Assembly (NCBI GenBank): GCA_020850535.1
Contig: JADZEM010000174.1
Coordinates: forward strand, 18,152-82,151
Length of the DNA: 64,000 nucleotides
Direction: 5' to 3'
Source: Chloroflexota bacterium
Lineage (GTDB): Bacteria > Chloroflexota > UBA6077 > JACCZL01
The position numbers were made by a program, and so were the translations under genes. Numbering within the stretch: position 1 is the first letter of the stretch; the number at the start of each line of letters is the position of its first letter. This document shows positions 17,652-26,428 of the stretch, piece by piece. Below the pieces are notes generated by a model. That model did not search any database. It saw only the letters and a program-made list of their open reading frames with translations, and was not told where the DNA came from.

Positions 17652-17689
17652 TTTGCGTTCGGTGCGCCCCACCGCTGGAGACTCCTCCC

Positions 17690-18649
17690 ATGAAGCGCGA
17701 TGTGATCAGCATTGCCGACCTGTCCACCCCCGAGATCGTGGCCCTCCTGGACGTGGCGGCCCGCCTCAAGGCTGAGCGCAAGGCCGGCCTGACCAACGCG
17801 CCGCTGGCCGGCAAGGCCCTCGCGTTGCTGTTCCTCAAGCCGTCGCTGCGGACCCGCCTCTCGTTCGAGATCGCGATGGAGCAGCTTGGCGGCACGTCGC
17901 GCTTCCTTGGCCCCACCGAGGTCGGGCTGGGCACCCGCGAGTCCGTCCCCGACGTGGCGCGGACCCTGGGTTGTTATGTCGACGCGGTGGCCGTGCGGGT
18001 CTTCGCGCACGAAGTGGCGAAGGAGCTGGCGCAGCATTGCCCGGTCCCGGTCATCAGCGGCCTCTCGGATGACGAGCATCCCTGCCAGATCCTGGCCGAC
18101 CTCCTGACCCTCAAGGAGCGGTTCGGGCAGCTACGCGGGTTGACTGTCGCGTATGTCGGGGATGCCAACAACGTGGCGAACTCGTTGCTGCTGGCGCTGC
18201 CGCGCCTCGGGGTCAACCTCTGCCTCGCCACGCCAGCCGAGTACGAGCCGGCCGGGGCGATCCTCGAGCAGGCTCACGCCGACGCGAAGGTCGGCAACGC
18301 GTTCGTCGAGGTCTGCCGCGATCCAGCGGTTGCGGTGGCGAACGCGGACGCCGTCTATGCCGACTCCTGGTACAGCATGGGCCAGGAGCATGAGGCGGCA
18401 AGACGCCGCCCGATCTTCAAGCCGTACCAGATCAACGAGGCGTTGATGGGCAAGGCGCAGTCGCACACGGTGGCCATGCACTGCCTGCCGGCCCATCGCG
18501 GCGACGAGATCACGGACGGCGTGCTGGACGGACCGCGGTCGGTGGCGTTCCAGCAGGCAGAGAACCGGTTGCACGCGCAGAAGGCGCTGCTGCTGGGACT
18601 GCTGGGGACGCCCGGGCTGGCCTCGTGGGCGGGAAGCTCGCTGGCGTAG
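17690..18649 (+). CDS. argF: Ornithine carbamoyltransferase
   Basis: Forms citrulline from ornithine and carbamoyl phosphate in arginine biosynthesis (cytosolic trimer). The 319-residue protein has the carbamoyl-phosphate loop SLRTR at 52-56 (a common variant of STRTR), HPCQ at 130-133, the SMG loop in DSWYSMGQE and the ornithine-site HCLPAHRG at 264-271. These distinguish it from aspartate carbamoyltransferase. The ATG follows CTCCTCCC with an upstream GGAG, though the spacing is not ideal. No other arg gene is in the window, so regulation may lie in the leader described above. Confidence 0.93.
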   Translation: MKRDVISIADLSTPEIVALLDVAARLKAERKAGLTNAPLAGKALALLFLKPSLRTRLSFEIAMEQLGGTSRFLGPTEVGLGTRESVPDVARTLGCYVDAVAVRVFAHEVAKELAQHCPVPVISGLSDDEHPCQILADLLTLKERFGQLRGLTVAYVGDANNVANSLLLALPRLGVNLCLATPAEYEPAGAILEQAHADAKVGNAFVEVCRDPAVAVANADAVYADSWYSMGQEHEAARRRPIFKPYQINEALMGKAQSHTVAMHCLPAHRGDEITDGVLDGPRSVAFQQAENRLHAQKALLLGLLGTPGLASWAGSSLA

Positions 18650-18672
18650 CCTGCCGCCATGCCAAACCGGCC

Positions 18673-18957
18673 GTCATCCCGACCGTCGCGAGGCACCCGC
18701 CCACACCCCGTCACGTCATCCCGACCGTCGCGAGGCACGACCACGCCGTCATCCCGACCGTCGCGAGGAACGAGCGAAGCGGAGGGATCTTCCCTGGCAA
18801 GCACGAGTGAATCGATGGGGAAGATCCCTCGACTGCGCTCGCAAGCTCGCTCTGCTCGGGATGACGGGGTGGAGGGTCGTCAGGCTTGCCCGGTGCTTGC
18901 CACATGGACTCACTTCGTTCGCGATGACCACTCCGGCCTGCTCGGGATGACGATGCG
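18673..18957. repeat. Dispersed palindromic repeat R1, multi-copy array
   Basis: The unit starting GTCATCCCGACCGTCGCGAG occurs three times (18673, 18715, 18748). The third copy continues to a GGATCTTCCC arm ending near 18794, whose complement runs 18818-18865 and ends GGGATGAC. Together they form a long imperfect hairpin. A further partial copy ends near 18950. The 318-base gap after argF holds nothing else. The same family is at 38095-38250 and 40351-40524. Confidence 0.75.
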
Positions 18958-18967
18958 TGATGGTGGC

Positions 18968-20392
18968 TCACTCCTCGCCGACGGCCCCCTTGCGCACGTC
19001 GGGCGGGGCGGCCGGCAGCGTCACCACGAACCTGCTTCCGACGCCCGGCTCGCTCTCGGCCCACACGCTGCCGCCGTGTACCTCCACGATGTGCTTGACG
19101 ATGGACAACCCCAGCCCGGTGCCGCCCGTCGCACGGCTGCGGGCCGGGTCCACCCGGTAGAAGCGGTCGAAGACACGGGGCAGGTGCTCGGAGGGAATGC
19201 CGATGCCGTCGTCCGCAACCTCCAGCCGCGCCGTCCTCTCGTCCGGCCGGCACGCGCGCACCGTGATGTGCCCGCCAGGCGGCGTGTAGCGGATACCGTT
19301 TTCCACGAGGTTCGTCACCAGTTGGCGGAGCCGGTCCTCGTTGCCGAGCACCACGACCGGCCCGGCGTCCTCGGCGCGGACCTCGTGCTCGGGCGCGAGC
19401 GCCATCAGCCGCTCGACGACCTCCTCAGCCAGCCGGTCCAGGCGCACCGGCTCGGCATCCCCGACGGCGGCCTCCTCCTCGCGGGACAGGAACAGCAGGT
19501 CGGCCACGAGGCGGCTCATCCGCTCGGCCTCCTCCTGGGCCTCGGCAGCGACCTCCTGGCGCGTCTCGGCGTCGAGGTCGAGGCCAAGCAAGTCGAGGTC
19601 GGTGCGAATGACCGTCAGCGGGTTGCGTAGCTCGTGGGAGGTGTCGGCGAGCAACTGCCGCTGGGAGTCGAGCAGGCGGCGCAGCCGGCCGATCATGTGG
19701 TCGAACGAGGTCGCCAGCCGGCGGACCTCGGCGGTGCCCTCCGGGCGGACGGAGAGGCCGACATCGCCAGTCGCGGCGATACGCTGGGCGGTGGCCGCGA
19801 TCTCCTCCAGCGGATCGAGCGCGCGGCTCACCACGAGCCACGTCGCCACGATGCAGACCAGCAGCACCAGCACGCTCCCCACCGTCAGCGGCCGGAGAAG
19901 ATCGTTCACCGCCTGGTCGATGGCCTGGAGCGACTCCCCAATCCGCACGACGGCGGTCACCCGCCCGTGCTCGACGATGGGCCGGGTGACGACCCGCGCA
20001 CGGCGGCCGTTCACCGACACCGACTCCGTCAACGGGCGGCCGCTTTCGGCGGCTGCACGGGTCTGATCGGTCCAGGGCAGGCCGCCGGCCGGCAGGCCCG
20101 GCGACGCCGCGATGGCACGGCCCTCACCGTCCCAGATCTCGAAGAAGAGGCGCGGCTCGGAGAAGGCGTCGAAGCCGGGCGAGTTCGGATCGAAGCTGGC
20201 CGGGTCGCCAGCCCCCGTCTGGAGCATCCCGAGAACGGTCGCTTCGAGGGCGTCGGCGCGCGCGGACAGCAGCTGGTCGGCGTCGGCGCGCAGCGTCCGC
20301 TCGAACGACTCGACGACCAGCGTCCCGAGCAGCGCCATGCCGGCCGCCAGAATCGCGACCTGGGTCAGCGCCAGTATCGCCTTGAGGGTCAC
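18968..20392 (-). CDS. Two-component sensor histidine kinase
   Basis: A 474-residue membrane kinase: transmembrane helix 1 at ~5-27, an extracytoplasmic sensor of about 140 residues with no recognised fold, transmembrane helix 2 at ~168-190, HAMP to ~245, HisKA with phospho-acceptor His253 in DTSHELRNP, and HATPase_c with N-box NLVENGIRYTPPGG and DDGIGIP and GTGLGLSIV. All catalytic boxes are intact. It follows its response regulator gene by 15 bases, an operon. The signal is unknown; the gene order (regulator first) and HAMP type resemble the MprAB/CseBC-like envelope-stress systems, and htpX is adjacent and divergent. Confidence 0.93.
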   Translation of the reverse strand: MTLKAILALTQVAILAAGMALLGTLVVESFERTLRADADQLLSARADALEATVLGMLQTGAGDPASFDPNSPGFDAFSEPRLFFEIWDGEGRAIAASPGLPAGGLPWTDQTRAAAESGRPLTESVSVNGRRARVVTRPIVEHGRVTAVVRIGESLQAIDQAVNDLLRPLTVGSVLVLLVCIVATWLVVSRALDPLEEIAATAQRIAATGDVGLSVRPEGTAEVRRLATSFDHMIGRLRRLLDSQRQLLADTSHELRNPLTVIRTDLDLLGLDLDAETRQEVAAEAQEEAERMSRLVADLLFLSREEEAAVGDAEPVRLDRLAEEVVERLMALAPEHEVRAEDAGPVVVLGNEDRLRQLVTNLVENGIRYTPPGGHITVRACRPDERTARLEVADDGIGIPSEHLPRVFDRFYRVDPARSRATGGTGLGLSIVKHIVEVHGGSVWAESEPGVGSRFVVTLPAAPPDVRKGAVGEE

Positions 20393-20407
20393 CGCGGCTA
20401 CGTTTCT

Positions 20408-21100
20408 CTACTCGCGGCCGGGATTCGGCTCGCGGAGCGCGTACCCGACACCGCGCACCGTGTGGATCAGGCGCGTCCCGCCGTTCGACTCCAGCCGGTC
20501 ACGCAGGTAGCTGATATTCACGTCGATGACGTTCGACGCCCCCAGGAAGTCCGAGCCCCAGATCGCCCGGAAGATCTGCTCGCGGGTCAGCACCTGGCGC
20601 GGGTGACGCAGGAAGTACTCCAGCAGGGTGAAGCCGCGCGCCGTCAGCTCAATGGGCGCGCCGGCCCGCGTGACCTCGTGGGTGCGGGTGTCCAGCTCGA
20701 CATCCGCGAAGGTCAGCGTCTCGACCTGGGGCGGTCGCGAGCGCCGCAGCAGCGCCTCGATCCGCGCCAGCAGCTCCTCGAACGCGAACGGCTTGACAAG
20801 GTAGTCGTCCGCGCCGCTGCGGAGGCCGGCGACACGGTCGGCGATGGCGTCGCGGGCCGTCAGCATCAGGATCGGTACCTGACTGTCGCGTCGCAACCGG
20901 CGAGCCGTCTCCAGGCCGTCCATGCCGGGCATCATCACGTCGAGGATCACCAGATCGGGGACGGAGCGCGCCGCCAGGGCCAGGGCCTCGTCGCCGGAGG
21001 CCGCCAGATCGACCTGGAAGCCCTCGAAGCCGAGCCGCCGGCCAACCGCCGACAGCACGCGGGGATCGTCGTCTACCAGGAGCAGCTTCGCGTTACTCAC
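20408..21100 (-). CDS. OmpR/PhoB-family response regulator
   Basis: A 230-residue DNA-binding regulator. The receiver domain has the acidic pair DDD near the N-terminus, the phospho-acceptor Asp in LVILDVMMPG, and Lys in VKPF. The winged-helix effector domain spans about 130-228, with FRAIWGS and HTVRGVGYAL typical of PhoB-type DNA binding. I chose the GTG at 21100 (VSNAKLLLVDDD), because an earlier GTG at 21124 only adds eight non-conserved residues. It is cotranscribed with the kinase at 18968-20392. Phased direct repeats at 21151-21191 are its likely autoregulatory site. Confidence 0.92.
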   Translation of the reverse strand: MSNAKLLLVDDDPRVLSAVGRRLGFEGFQVDLAASGDEALALAARSVPDLVILDVMMPGMDGLETARRLRRDSQVPILMLTARDAIADRVAGLRSGADDYLVKPFAFEELLARIEALLRRSRPPQVETLTFADVELDTRTHEVTRAGAPIELTARGFTLLEYFLRHPRQVLTREQIFRAIWGSDFLGASNVIDVNISYLRDRLESNGGTRLIHTVRGVGYALREPNPGRE

Positions 21101-21150
21101 ACCAGGAGTGTAGCCGCGCCGCACGGGGCGCGTCTGAACGCTTCACGATC

Positions 21151-21191
21151 CTCTCATCAACCTCTTACGCGGCATTTATGCTGCACTTATG
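21151..21191. promoter_or_regulatory. Phased 11-bp direct repeats upstream of the response regulator
   Basis: CTCTCAT (21151) and CTCTTAC (21162) are 11 bases apart, then GCATTTATG (21172) and GCACTTATG (21183) are again 11 apart. Direct half-sites at helical-turn spacing are what OmpR/PhoB-family dimers bind. Autoregulation and possible control of divergent htpX are inferred. Confidence 0.5.
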
Positions 21192-21244
21192 CGCCGCTAA
21201 CGAGCGCGCACCGACAATACCAGTGAGGCATTCGAGACGCCGCG

Positions 21245-21303
21245 TCGCACCCGCCCAGGTCGCACCCGCCCAGGTCACACCCGCCCAGGTCGCACCCGCC
21301 CAA
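21245..21303. repeat. 15-bp tandem repeat, about four copies
   Basis: TCGCACCCGCCCAGG is repeated head-to-tail almost four times (one copy has CACA in place of CGCA). It lies in the 300-base gap between the response regulator and htpX, and no gene covers it. Confidence 0.85.
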
Positions 21304-21400
21304 CCGGGCCTGCATCGTGCATCTGCCCGTGGGCAACCCTGGGTGTGTGGCCGTGGGCGGCCAGGTGCCAGCGGCGTCGTCTCACAGAGGAGCTGAACCC

Positions 21401-22261
21401 ATGTCGAATACCATCAAGTCCGTCATTCTCCTGGGCGCCCTGACCGGCCTCCTGGTCGTGATGGGGCGGGTGCTCGGCGGCACCACCGGCATGATCGTCG
21501 CCTTTGGCATGGCGGTGGTCATGAACTTTGCGTCGTACTGGTTCTCGGACCAGATCGCGATGAAGATGGCCGGCGCGCGCGAGGTCTCGCCTGAAGAGGC
21601 CCCGCAGCTGCACGGCATCGTCGAAGAGCTGGCGTACCGCGCGGGCCTGCCGAAGCCGCGCGTCGCGATAGTCGAGAGCCCGTCGCCGAACGCCTTCGCC
21701 ACGGGCCGCGACCAGAACCATGCGCTGGTGGCCGTGACCACGGGCATCCAGCAGATCCTGAATCGCGATGAGCTGATGGCCGTCCTCGGGCACGAGCTGG
21801 GGCACGTCAAGAACAAGGACATCCTGATCTCGTCCATCGCGGCGACGGTCGCCGGGGCCATCGTAATGATCGCGCACATGCTCCAGTTCGCGGCGTTCTT
21901 CGGTGGGTTCGGCGGCTCGCGGGACGGCGAGCGCGGCGTCAACCCGATCGCGGCGCTCGGGATGATCATCCTGGCTCCGCTGGCCGCCACGCTGATCCAG
22001 ATGGCGATCTCCCGCTCGCGCGAGTACGGCGCGGACGACACCGGCGCCCACATCGTGGGCGATCCGATGGCGCTGGCCTCGGCGCTCCAGAAGCTGGAGG
22101 CAGGCTCGCAGCGGATGCCGATGGACGTGAACCCGGCAGCGGCGCCGCTGTTCATCGTGAACCCCTTGAGTGGGCAGTTCATCGGCAACCTGTTCTCGAC
22201 GCACCCGCCGATCTCGGAGCGGATCAAGCGGCTGCAGCGGATGGCCGGCTACCCGGTCTGA
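21401..22261 (+). CDS. htpX: Membrane zinc metalloprotease HtpX
   Basis: A 286-residue M48 peptidase that degrades damaged membrane proteins at the cytoplasmic face. Two N-terminal hydrophobic segments (~7-25 and 28-48) are followed by HELGH at 131-135 with its zinc ligands, two more hydrophobic segments (~145-160 and 180-200), and SREYGADD carrying the third ligand Glu. The length is normal. GAGGAG precedes the ATG at 21401 by nine bases. It lies divergent from the two-component system, consistent with an envelope-stress connection, though this is inferred only from position. Confidence 0.95.
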   Translation: MSNTIKSVILLGALTGLLVVMGRVLGGTTGMIVAFGMAVVMNFASYWFSDQIAMKMAGAREVSPEEAPQLHGIVEELAYRAGLPKPRVAIVESPSPNAFATGRDQNHALVAVTTGIQQILNRDELMAVLGHELGHVKNKDILISSIAATVAGAIVMIAHMLQFAAFFGGFGGSRDGERGVNPIAALGMIILAPLAATLIQMAISRSREYGADDTGAHIVGDPMALASALQKLEAGSQRMPMDVNPAAAPLFIVNPLSGQFIGNLFSTHPPISERIKRLQRMAGYPV

Positions 22262-22312
22262 CGACGGGCGGCCCGTACCCGTCAGCGCCCCTCACCTCGC
22301 CGGCGAAATCCG

Positions 22313-22362
22313 CCGGCCGTGCTGCCGCCGGGCCGTATAATCGGCGCGGCCAGCACGGCCGG
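22313..22362 (+). promoter_or_regulatory. Promoter bracketed by a perfect 12-bp inverted repeat
   Basis: CCGGCCGTGCTG (22313-22324) and CAGCACGGCCGG (22351-22362) are perfect complements 26 bases apart. They are centred on TATAAT (22336-22341), the candidate -10 for the glycosyltransferase operon starting at 22370. No -35 consensus is visible. The arrangement looks like an operator spanning the promoter. Confidence 0.5.
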
Positions 22363-22369
22363 TTGTCGT

Positions 22370-23320
22370 ATGTCAGTACCTCAGATTGCCGTCGTCGTCG
22401 TCAACTGGAATGGCGCTCACCTGCTGCGGACCTGTCTCGGGGCGCTGCGGGCGCAGACGTTCACGGATTTTGAGACGGTCCTGGTCGACAACGGCTCCTC
22501 GGACGACTCGCTGGCGCTGGTCCGCGCGGAGTTTCCCGAGGTCCGCATCCTGGCGTTGACCGAGAACCTCGGGCTGGCCGGCGGCACCAACGCCGCCCTC
22601 CCCCACACCGACGCCCCGATCATCGCCACCCTCAACAATGACACCGAGGCCGATCCGCGCTGGCTCGCCGAGCTGCACGCGGCGCTCGAGGCCCACCCCG
22701 AGGCTGGCTCGGCGGCGTCCAAGCTGCTCCTGTTCGACCGCCGCGACACCATCCACTCGGCCGGCGACTTCTACGGCCTGGACGGCATGCCGGGCAACCG
22801 CGGCGTCTGGCAGCACGACGACGGCCAGTACGACCGGCCAGAGCTGATCTTCGGGGCGTGCGCGGGCGCGGCAGCCTACCGCCGGGCCATGCTCGACGAT
22901 GTCGGGTCGTTCGAAGACAGTTTCTTCATGTACTGCGAGGATGTCGATCTCTCGTTCCGCAGCCAGTTGCTTGGGTATCGTTGCGTCTACGTCCCGACGG
23001 CCATCGTCTACCACATGCTGAGCGCGACGGGCGGCGGACCGCTGGCGAGCTACTACTGCGGGCGCAACTTTCTGCGAGTCATCGCGCGGAACATGCCGGG
23101 GCCGCTGCTGCGGCGGGTCTGGCCGAAGATCGCCCGGGCGCAGTTGACGATGGCGCTGGAGTCGCTGCGGCACATCCGCGAGCCGGCCGCTCGGGCCAAG
23201 CTGCGCGGCCAGCTCGCCGGCCTGCTGGAGCTGCCACGGCTCCAGGCCGAGCGCCGCACGATCCAGCAGCGGCGGCGCGCGCCGATTGGCTACCTCCGCT
23301 CGATCATGGTGACGCCGTGA
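22370..23320 (+). CDS. Family 2 glycosyltransferase
   Basis: A 316-residue GT-A-fold transferase. The N-terminal VVVVNWNG and LLVDNGSSDDS-type nucleotide-binding strand is present, ATLNNDTEAD holds the DxD-like metal site, and MYCEDVDLSFR is the acceptor-side ED motif of rhamnosyl-type GT2 enzymes. The C-terminal ~60 residues are basic and helical. It probably adds a sugar to a cell-surface glycan or lipid carrier. ATG 22370 is chosen because it begins the conserved beta strand. The stop overlaps the next start by four bases (GTGA), so the three glycosyltransferases form one translationally coupled operon. Confidence 0.9.
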   Translation: MSVPQIAVVVVNWNGAHLLRTCLGALRAQTFTDFETVLVDNGSSDDSLALVRAEFPEVRILALTENLGLAGGTNAALPHTDAPIIATLNNDTEADPRWLAELHAALEAHPEAGSAASKLLLFDRRDTIHSAGDFYGLDGMPGNRGVWQHDDGQYDRPELIFGACAGAAAYRRAMLDDVGSFEDSFFMYCEDVDLSFRSQLLGYRCVYVPTAIVYHMLSATGGGPLASYYCGRNFLRVIARNMPGPLLRRVWPKIARAQLTMALESLRHIREPAARAKLRGQLAGLLELPRLQAERRTIQQRRRAPIGYLRSIMVTP

Positions 23321-24228
23321 CGGCGACCCTCTCCGTCGTCGTCGTCAGCTACAACCGCCGCGAGCTGGTGGCCCGCTGCCTCGACTCGCTCCTGGCCGAC
23401 CCCGACGCCCCGAGCCTTGAGCCGATCGTCGTGGACAACGCCTCGGCGGACGGCACGGCTGCCGCTGTCGGTGAGCGCTACCCGACGGTCAGAGTCATCG
23501 CGAACGGGGAGAACGTCGGGTACGGGCGAGCCTGCAACCAGGGGCTGGCCGTGGCGCGTGGCCGCTATCTGATGGTGCTGAACCAGGATATCGTAGTGCG
23601 GCCCGGGAGCCTGGCGGCCCTGGTCCGGTTTGCCGACGCCCACCCGGACGCCGCACTCGTCGGGGCGCGCCTGGAGTACGAGGACGGGCGGTTCCAGCAC
23701 TCGGCGTTCCGGCTGCCAGACTGGAAGCAGGCGCTCTTCGGGTTCTTCGACGGGCTGGCGCCGCTCGACAGCGAGCGCAACGGGCGGTACCCGCCATCCT
23801 CCTACGACCACCCCTTCCAGACCGAGCACCTGCTGGGCGCCTGCCTGCTGCTCCGCCGTGAGGCCGTCGAGCAGTTCGGGCTGTTCGATCCAGCATTCTT
23901 CATGTACTACGAGGAGACGGACCTCTGCGCGCGCGCCCTGAAGGCCGGCTGGCGCAACTACTATTGCCCGGACGCCCGGGTCATGCACGTCAGCGCCGCC
24001 AGCACCTCGGCCGCCAGCGAGAAGATGTCCGTCGAGTTCCACCGCTCGCAGGCGATCTTCTACCATCGGCACTACGGCGGAGGCGGCTACGCGTTGCTCA
24101 AAGCCATTGTCTGGGCCGGCACGGCGTATCGCTTCGCGCGGAGCCTGCGGGCCGTGCTGCGCCGGCGGATCAGCCCGGACCTGTTCCGCGAGCGCTGCGG
24201 CGGCTACTGGAGGATCCTGTGGTTCTGA
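23317..24228 (+). CDS. Family 2 glycosyltransferase
   Basis: A 303-residue GT2 enzyme with VVVVSYNRRELV at the N-terminus, IVVDNASADGT, LNQDIVV as the DxD-like site and MYYEETDLCARA as the ED motif. It ends in a basic helical tail (RAVLRRRIS). The GTG start overlaps the stop of the preceding gene by four bases. It is a paralogue of its two neighbours and not a duplicate; the three together suggest stepwise assembly of an oligosaccharide of at least three residues. Confidence 0.9.
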   Translation: MTATLSVVVVSYNRRELVARCLDSLLADPDAPSLEPIVVDNASADGTAAAVGERYPTVRVIANGENVGYGRACNQGLAVARGRYLMVLNQDIVVRPGSLAALVRFADAHPDAALVGARLEYEDGRFQHSAFRLPDWKQALFGFFDGLAPLDSERNGRYPPSSYDHPFQTEHLLGACLLLRREAVEQFGLFDPAFFMYYEETDLCARALKAGWRNYYCPDARVMHVSAASTSAASEKMSVEFHRSQAIFYHRHYGGGGYALLKAIVWAGTAYRFARSLRAVLRRRISPDLFRERCGGYWRILWF

Positions 24229-25145
24229 CCGACACGAACGCCAGCACGCCGCGGGATGCCGAGACGCCCCTGCTCGACGTTTCCGTGGTCATCGTCAACT
24301 ACAAAGTGCGCGACCTCCTGCGCGACTGCCTTCGCTCGTTGGAGCACGACCTTGCGACGCTCACCGGCGAGGTCTGGGTGGTGGACAACGCCTCGGGCGA
24401 CGGTTCGGTCGAGATGGTCCGCGAGGAGTTCCCGTGGGTCCGGCTGATCGCCAGCACCTGGAACCGAGGGTACGGCGCGGCGAACAACCTGGCCATCCGC
24501 GAGGCGGCCGGCCGCTACCGCTACCTGCTGATCCTCAATCCCGACACGAAGCTGCCGCCCAACGCCCTGGTGGACACCATCGCCGAGATGGAGCGCCACC
24601 CGGACATCGGGGCGCTCGGCCCGAAGCTGATCCGGGGCGACGGCACGCTGGACCGGGCCTGCCGGCGCTCGTTCCCGTCGCCGGAAGTGGCATTCTACCG
24701 GCTGTTCGGGCTGGCACGCCTCTTCCCGAACCATCCCCGCTTCGCCCGCTACAACCTGCTGAACGTGGACGAAGACACGGCCATGGACGTGGACTCAGTG
24801 TGCGGGGCGTACATGCTGCTGCGCCGCGAGGTCGTGGAGCGCGTCGGCATGTTCGACGAGGCCTATCGGATGTACGGCGAGGATCTGGACTGGGCCTACC
24901 GGATCAAAGCGGCTGGCTGGCGGGTGCGCTACCACCCGGCCGTGACGGTCTTGCACCTGAAGGGCCAGAGCAGCCGCCAGCGGCCGGTCTCCTCGATCCG
25001 CGCGTTCTACGACGCGATGCGCGTCTTCTACGACAAGCACTACGCACGGGAGCACGACGCGGCGTTCAACCTGGCGGTGCACGGTGGGATCGGGCTGCTG
25101 GAAATGGCGGCGCTGGCCCGGAACCGGTTCAAGCCAGCTCGCTGA
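24219..25145 (+). CDS. Family 2 glycosyltransferase
   Basis: A 308-residue GT2 enzyme with VVIVNYKVRDLL, VVDNASGDGS, ILNPDTKLP (metal site) and MYGEDLDWAYR (ED motif), matching the WsaF/WbbL-like rhamnosyltransferase pattern. The GTG start lies ten bases inside the preceding gene, with GGAGG just upstream. It ends the operon and converges with the kinase-like gene on the other strand. Confidence 0.9.
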   Translation: MVLTDTNASTPRDAETPLLDVSVVIVNYKVRDLLRDCLRSLEHDLATLTGEVWVVDNASGDGSVEMVREEFPWVRLIASTWNRGYGAANNLAIREAAGRYRYLLILNPDTKLPPNALVDTIAEMERHPDIGALGPKLIRGDGTLDRACRRSFPSPEVAFYRLFGLARLFPNHPRFARYNLLNVDEDTAMDVDSVCGAYMLLRREVVERVGMFDEAYRMYGEDLDWAYRIKAAGWRVRYHPAVTVLHLKGQSSRQRPVSSIRAFYDAMRVFYDKHYAREHDAAFNLAVHGGIGLLEMAALARNRFKPAR

Positions 25146-25208
25146 CGTTCGCCCGACAGCGTCCAAACGTCTAGCGCGACTGGCAGGCGGGACACGCCTC
25201 CACGCTGC

Positions 25209-26159
25209 CTACAGCTCGCGCCAGCGCAGGCGGGTGCGCCGGCCGGGCTGGCGCACCTCATCGAGGTTGTGCCCGTAGCCCGTCACGCCGCCGACCGCCT
25301 GCTGCCACGTCGGGCTGATGGCGTGCCCCAGCGCGGTGACAAAGGCCACCGCGCTCGCGAAGCGGTGGCAAGGATCCTTCGCCAGCATCGTCCCGAGCAC
25401 GAGATCGACGGCGGCCGGCAGCGCGGGGTTCAGGTCAGCGGCGGACGGCAACGGCATGGCGATGTGCGCGTACAGCACGCCGACCGTGGACGGCCCGACG
25501 AACGGCGGCCGGCCCGTCAGCAGCTCGAACGCCAGCGCGCCGAAGCTGTACAGGTCGCTCAGGCGGCTGGAGGGCGTGGCGTCGCCAGCCACCTGCTCGG
25601 GGGCGGCGTACTCGGGGGCAAGCGCCAGGTGCCCGAACTGCGCGAGATCCTCCAAAGGGTCGAACGGGCGCGGCGTGAGGATGTCGCAGAGGAGCGGCGT
25701 GCTTCCGTCGAACAGGACGTTCGATGGCTTGAGGTTGCGATGCACCCCGTTTTGGCCGTGCATGGCGTCGAGGCCGCTGGCGAGCGGCCCCAGGAGCGTG
25801 ATGGCCGCGTCCACGGTCCAGGGCTGGCCGGCCAGGCGCTGGGCCAGCGAGCCGTCGGCAGCCAGCGGACTCGCCACGTACGCCCGGCCATCCGCCGCGC
25901 CGGCATCCAGGCAGGGCAGCAGGTTCGGGTGGCGCAGCTCGGCGGCGACGCGTGCGGTGCGCTTGAGCCGCTGCACGAACGACCAGTCCAGGGCGAACCG
26001 CGAGGGATACAGCTTGAGCGCGACCGTTCGACCGCGCACAACGTCCTCAGCCTGCCAGACCTCGGTGTCCAGACCGACCCCGACGCGCGCGACCAGCCGA
26101 TAGTTACCGATCCCCTGTCCGGGTGTCTGCCCGCCATCCTGCCCGACTGCTCGCTCCAT
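25209..26159 (-). CDS. Protein-kinase-fold protein, predicted pseudokinase (HRD to HRN)
   Basis: A 316-residue cytosolic protein with the bacterial Ser/Thr kinase (PknB-like) fold. Gly-loop-like RVGVGLDTEVW, VALK Lys49, the catalytic-loop region VHRNLKPSN at 139-147, CDI at 158-160 in place of DFG, and APE near 181-183 can be followed. The catalytic-loop Asp is Asn142 (codon AAC), so phosphotransfer should be strongly impaired, while Lys49, Asn147 and Asp159 could still bind nucleotide. It has no transmembrane or PASTA part. I chose ATG 26159 (GGAGGGG upstream) over 26324. It is divergent from a lone receiver gene, suggesting a regulatory role. Confidence 0.85.
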   Translation of the reverse strand: MERAVGQDGGQTPGQGIGNYRLVARVGVGLDTEVWQAEDVVRGRTVALKLYPSRFALDWSFVQRLKRTARVAAELRHPNLLPCLDAGAADGRAYVASPLAADGSLAQRLAGQPWTVDAAITLLGPLASGLDAMHGQNGVHRNLKPSNVLFDGSTPLLCDILTPRPFDPLEDLAQFGHLALAPEYAAPEQVAGDATPSSRLSDLYSFGALAFELLTGRPPFVGPSTVGVLYAHIAMPLPSAADLNPALPAAVDLVLGTMLAKDPCHRFASAVAFVTALGHAISPTWQQAVGGVTGYGHNLDEVRQPGRRTRLRWREL

Positions 26160-26359
26160 CTGGCGCCCCTCCAGGCCGCGCGTCTCGCCACGCCCGTCCG
26201 TACCGCTGCTGACCGTACTGTCGGGTGGCACGGATCTCGCAGGCCCTGACTGCGGAGCCGGGGCGTGTCTCATCGGGCGAAGGCACGCGGCAGAGGGGAC
26301 AAACGGCCGCGAATGACGGGTCATGTTTCGCTCGTGGATGGGGGTTCTGCTGAGCTAAT

Positions 26360-26404
26360 GTGAGATTGCGGTACGGATTCTGCTTTAGCTCCTGGTGAGA
26401 TTGC
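26360..26404. promoter_or_regulatory. Direct repeat GTGAGATTGC in a divergent intergenic region
   Basis: GTGAGATTGC occurs at 26360-26369 and 26395-26404, each preceded by AGCT, 35 bases apart. The pair lies between the kinase-like gene and the receiver gene and could be a regulator site or a local duplication. Confidence 0.35.
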
Positions 26405-26428
26405 TGATCGAGATCACCGGAGAGGTAG

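Noticed and set aside
17476..17689. T-box riboswitch upstream of argF
   Set aside because: No T-box consensus sequence or specifier stem-loop arrangement can be recognised.
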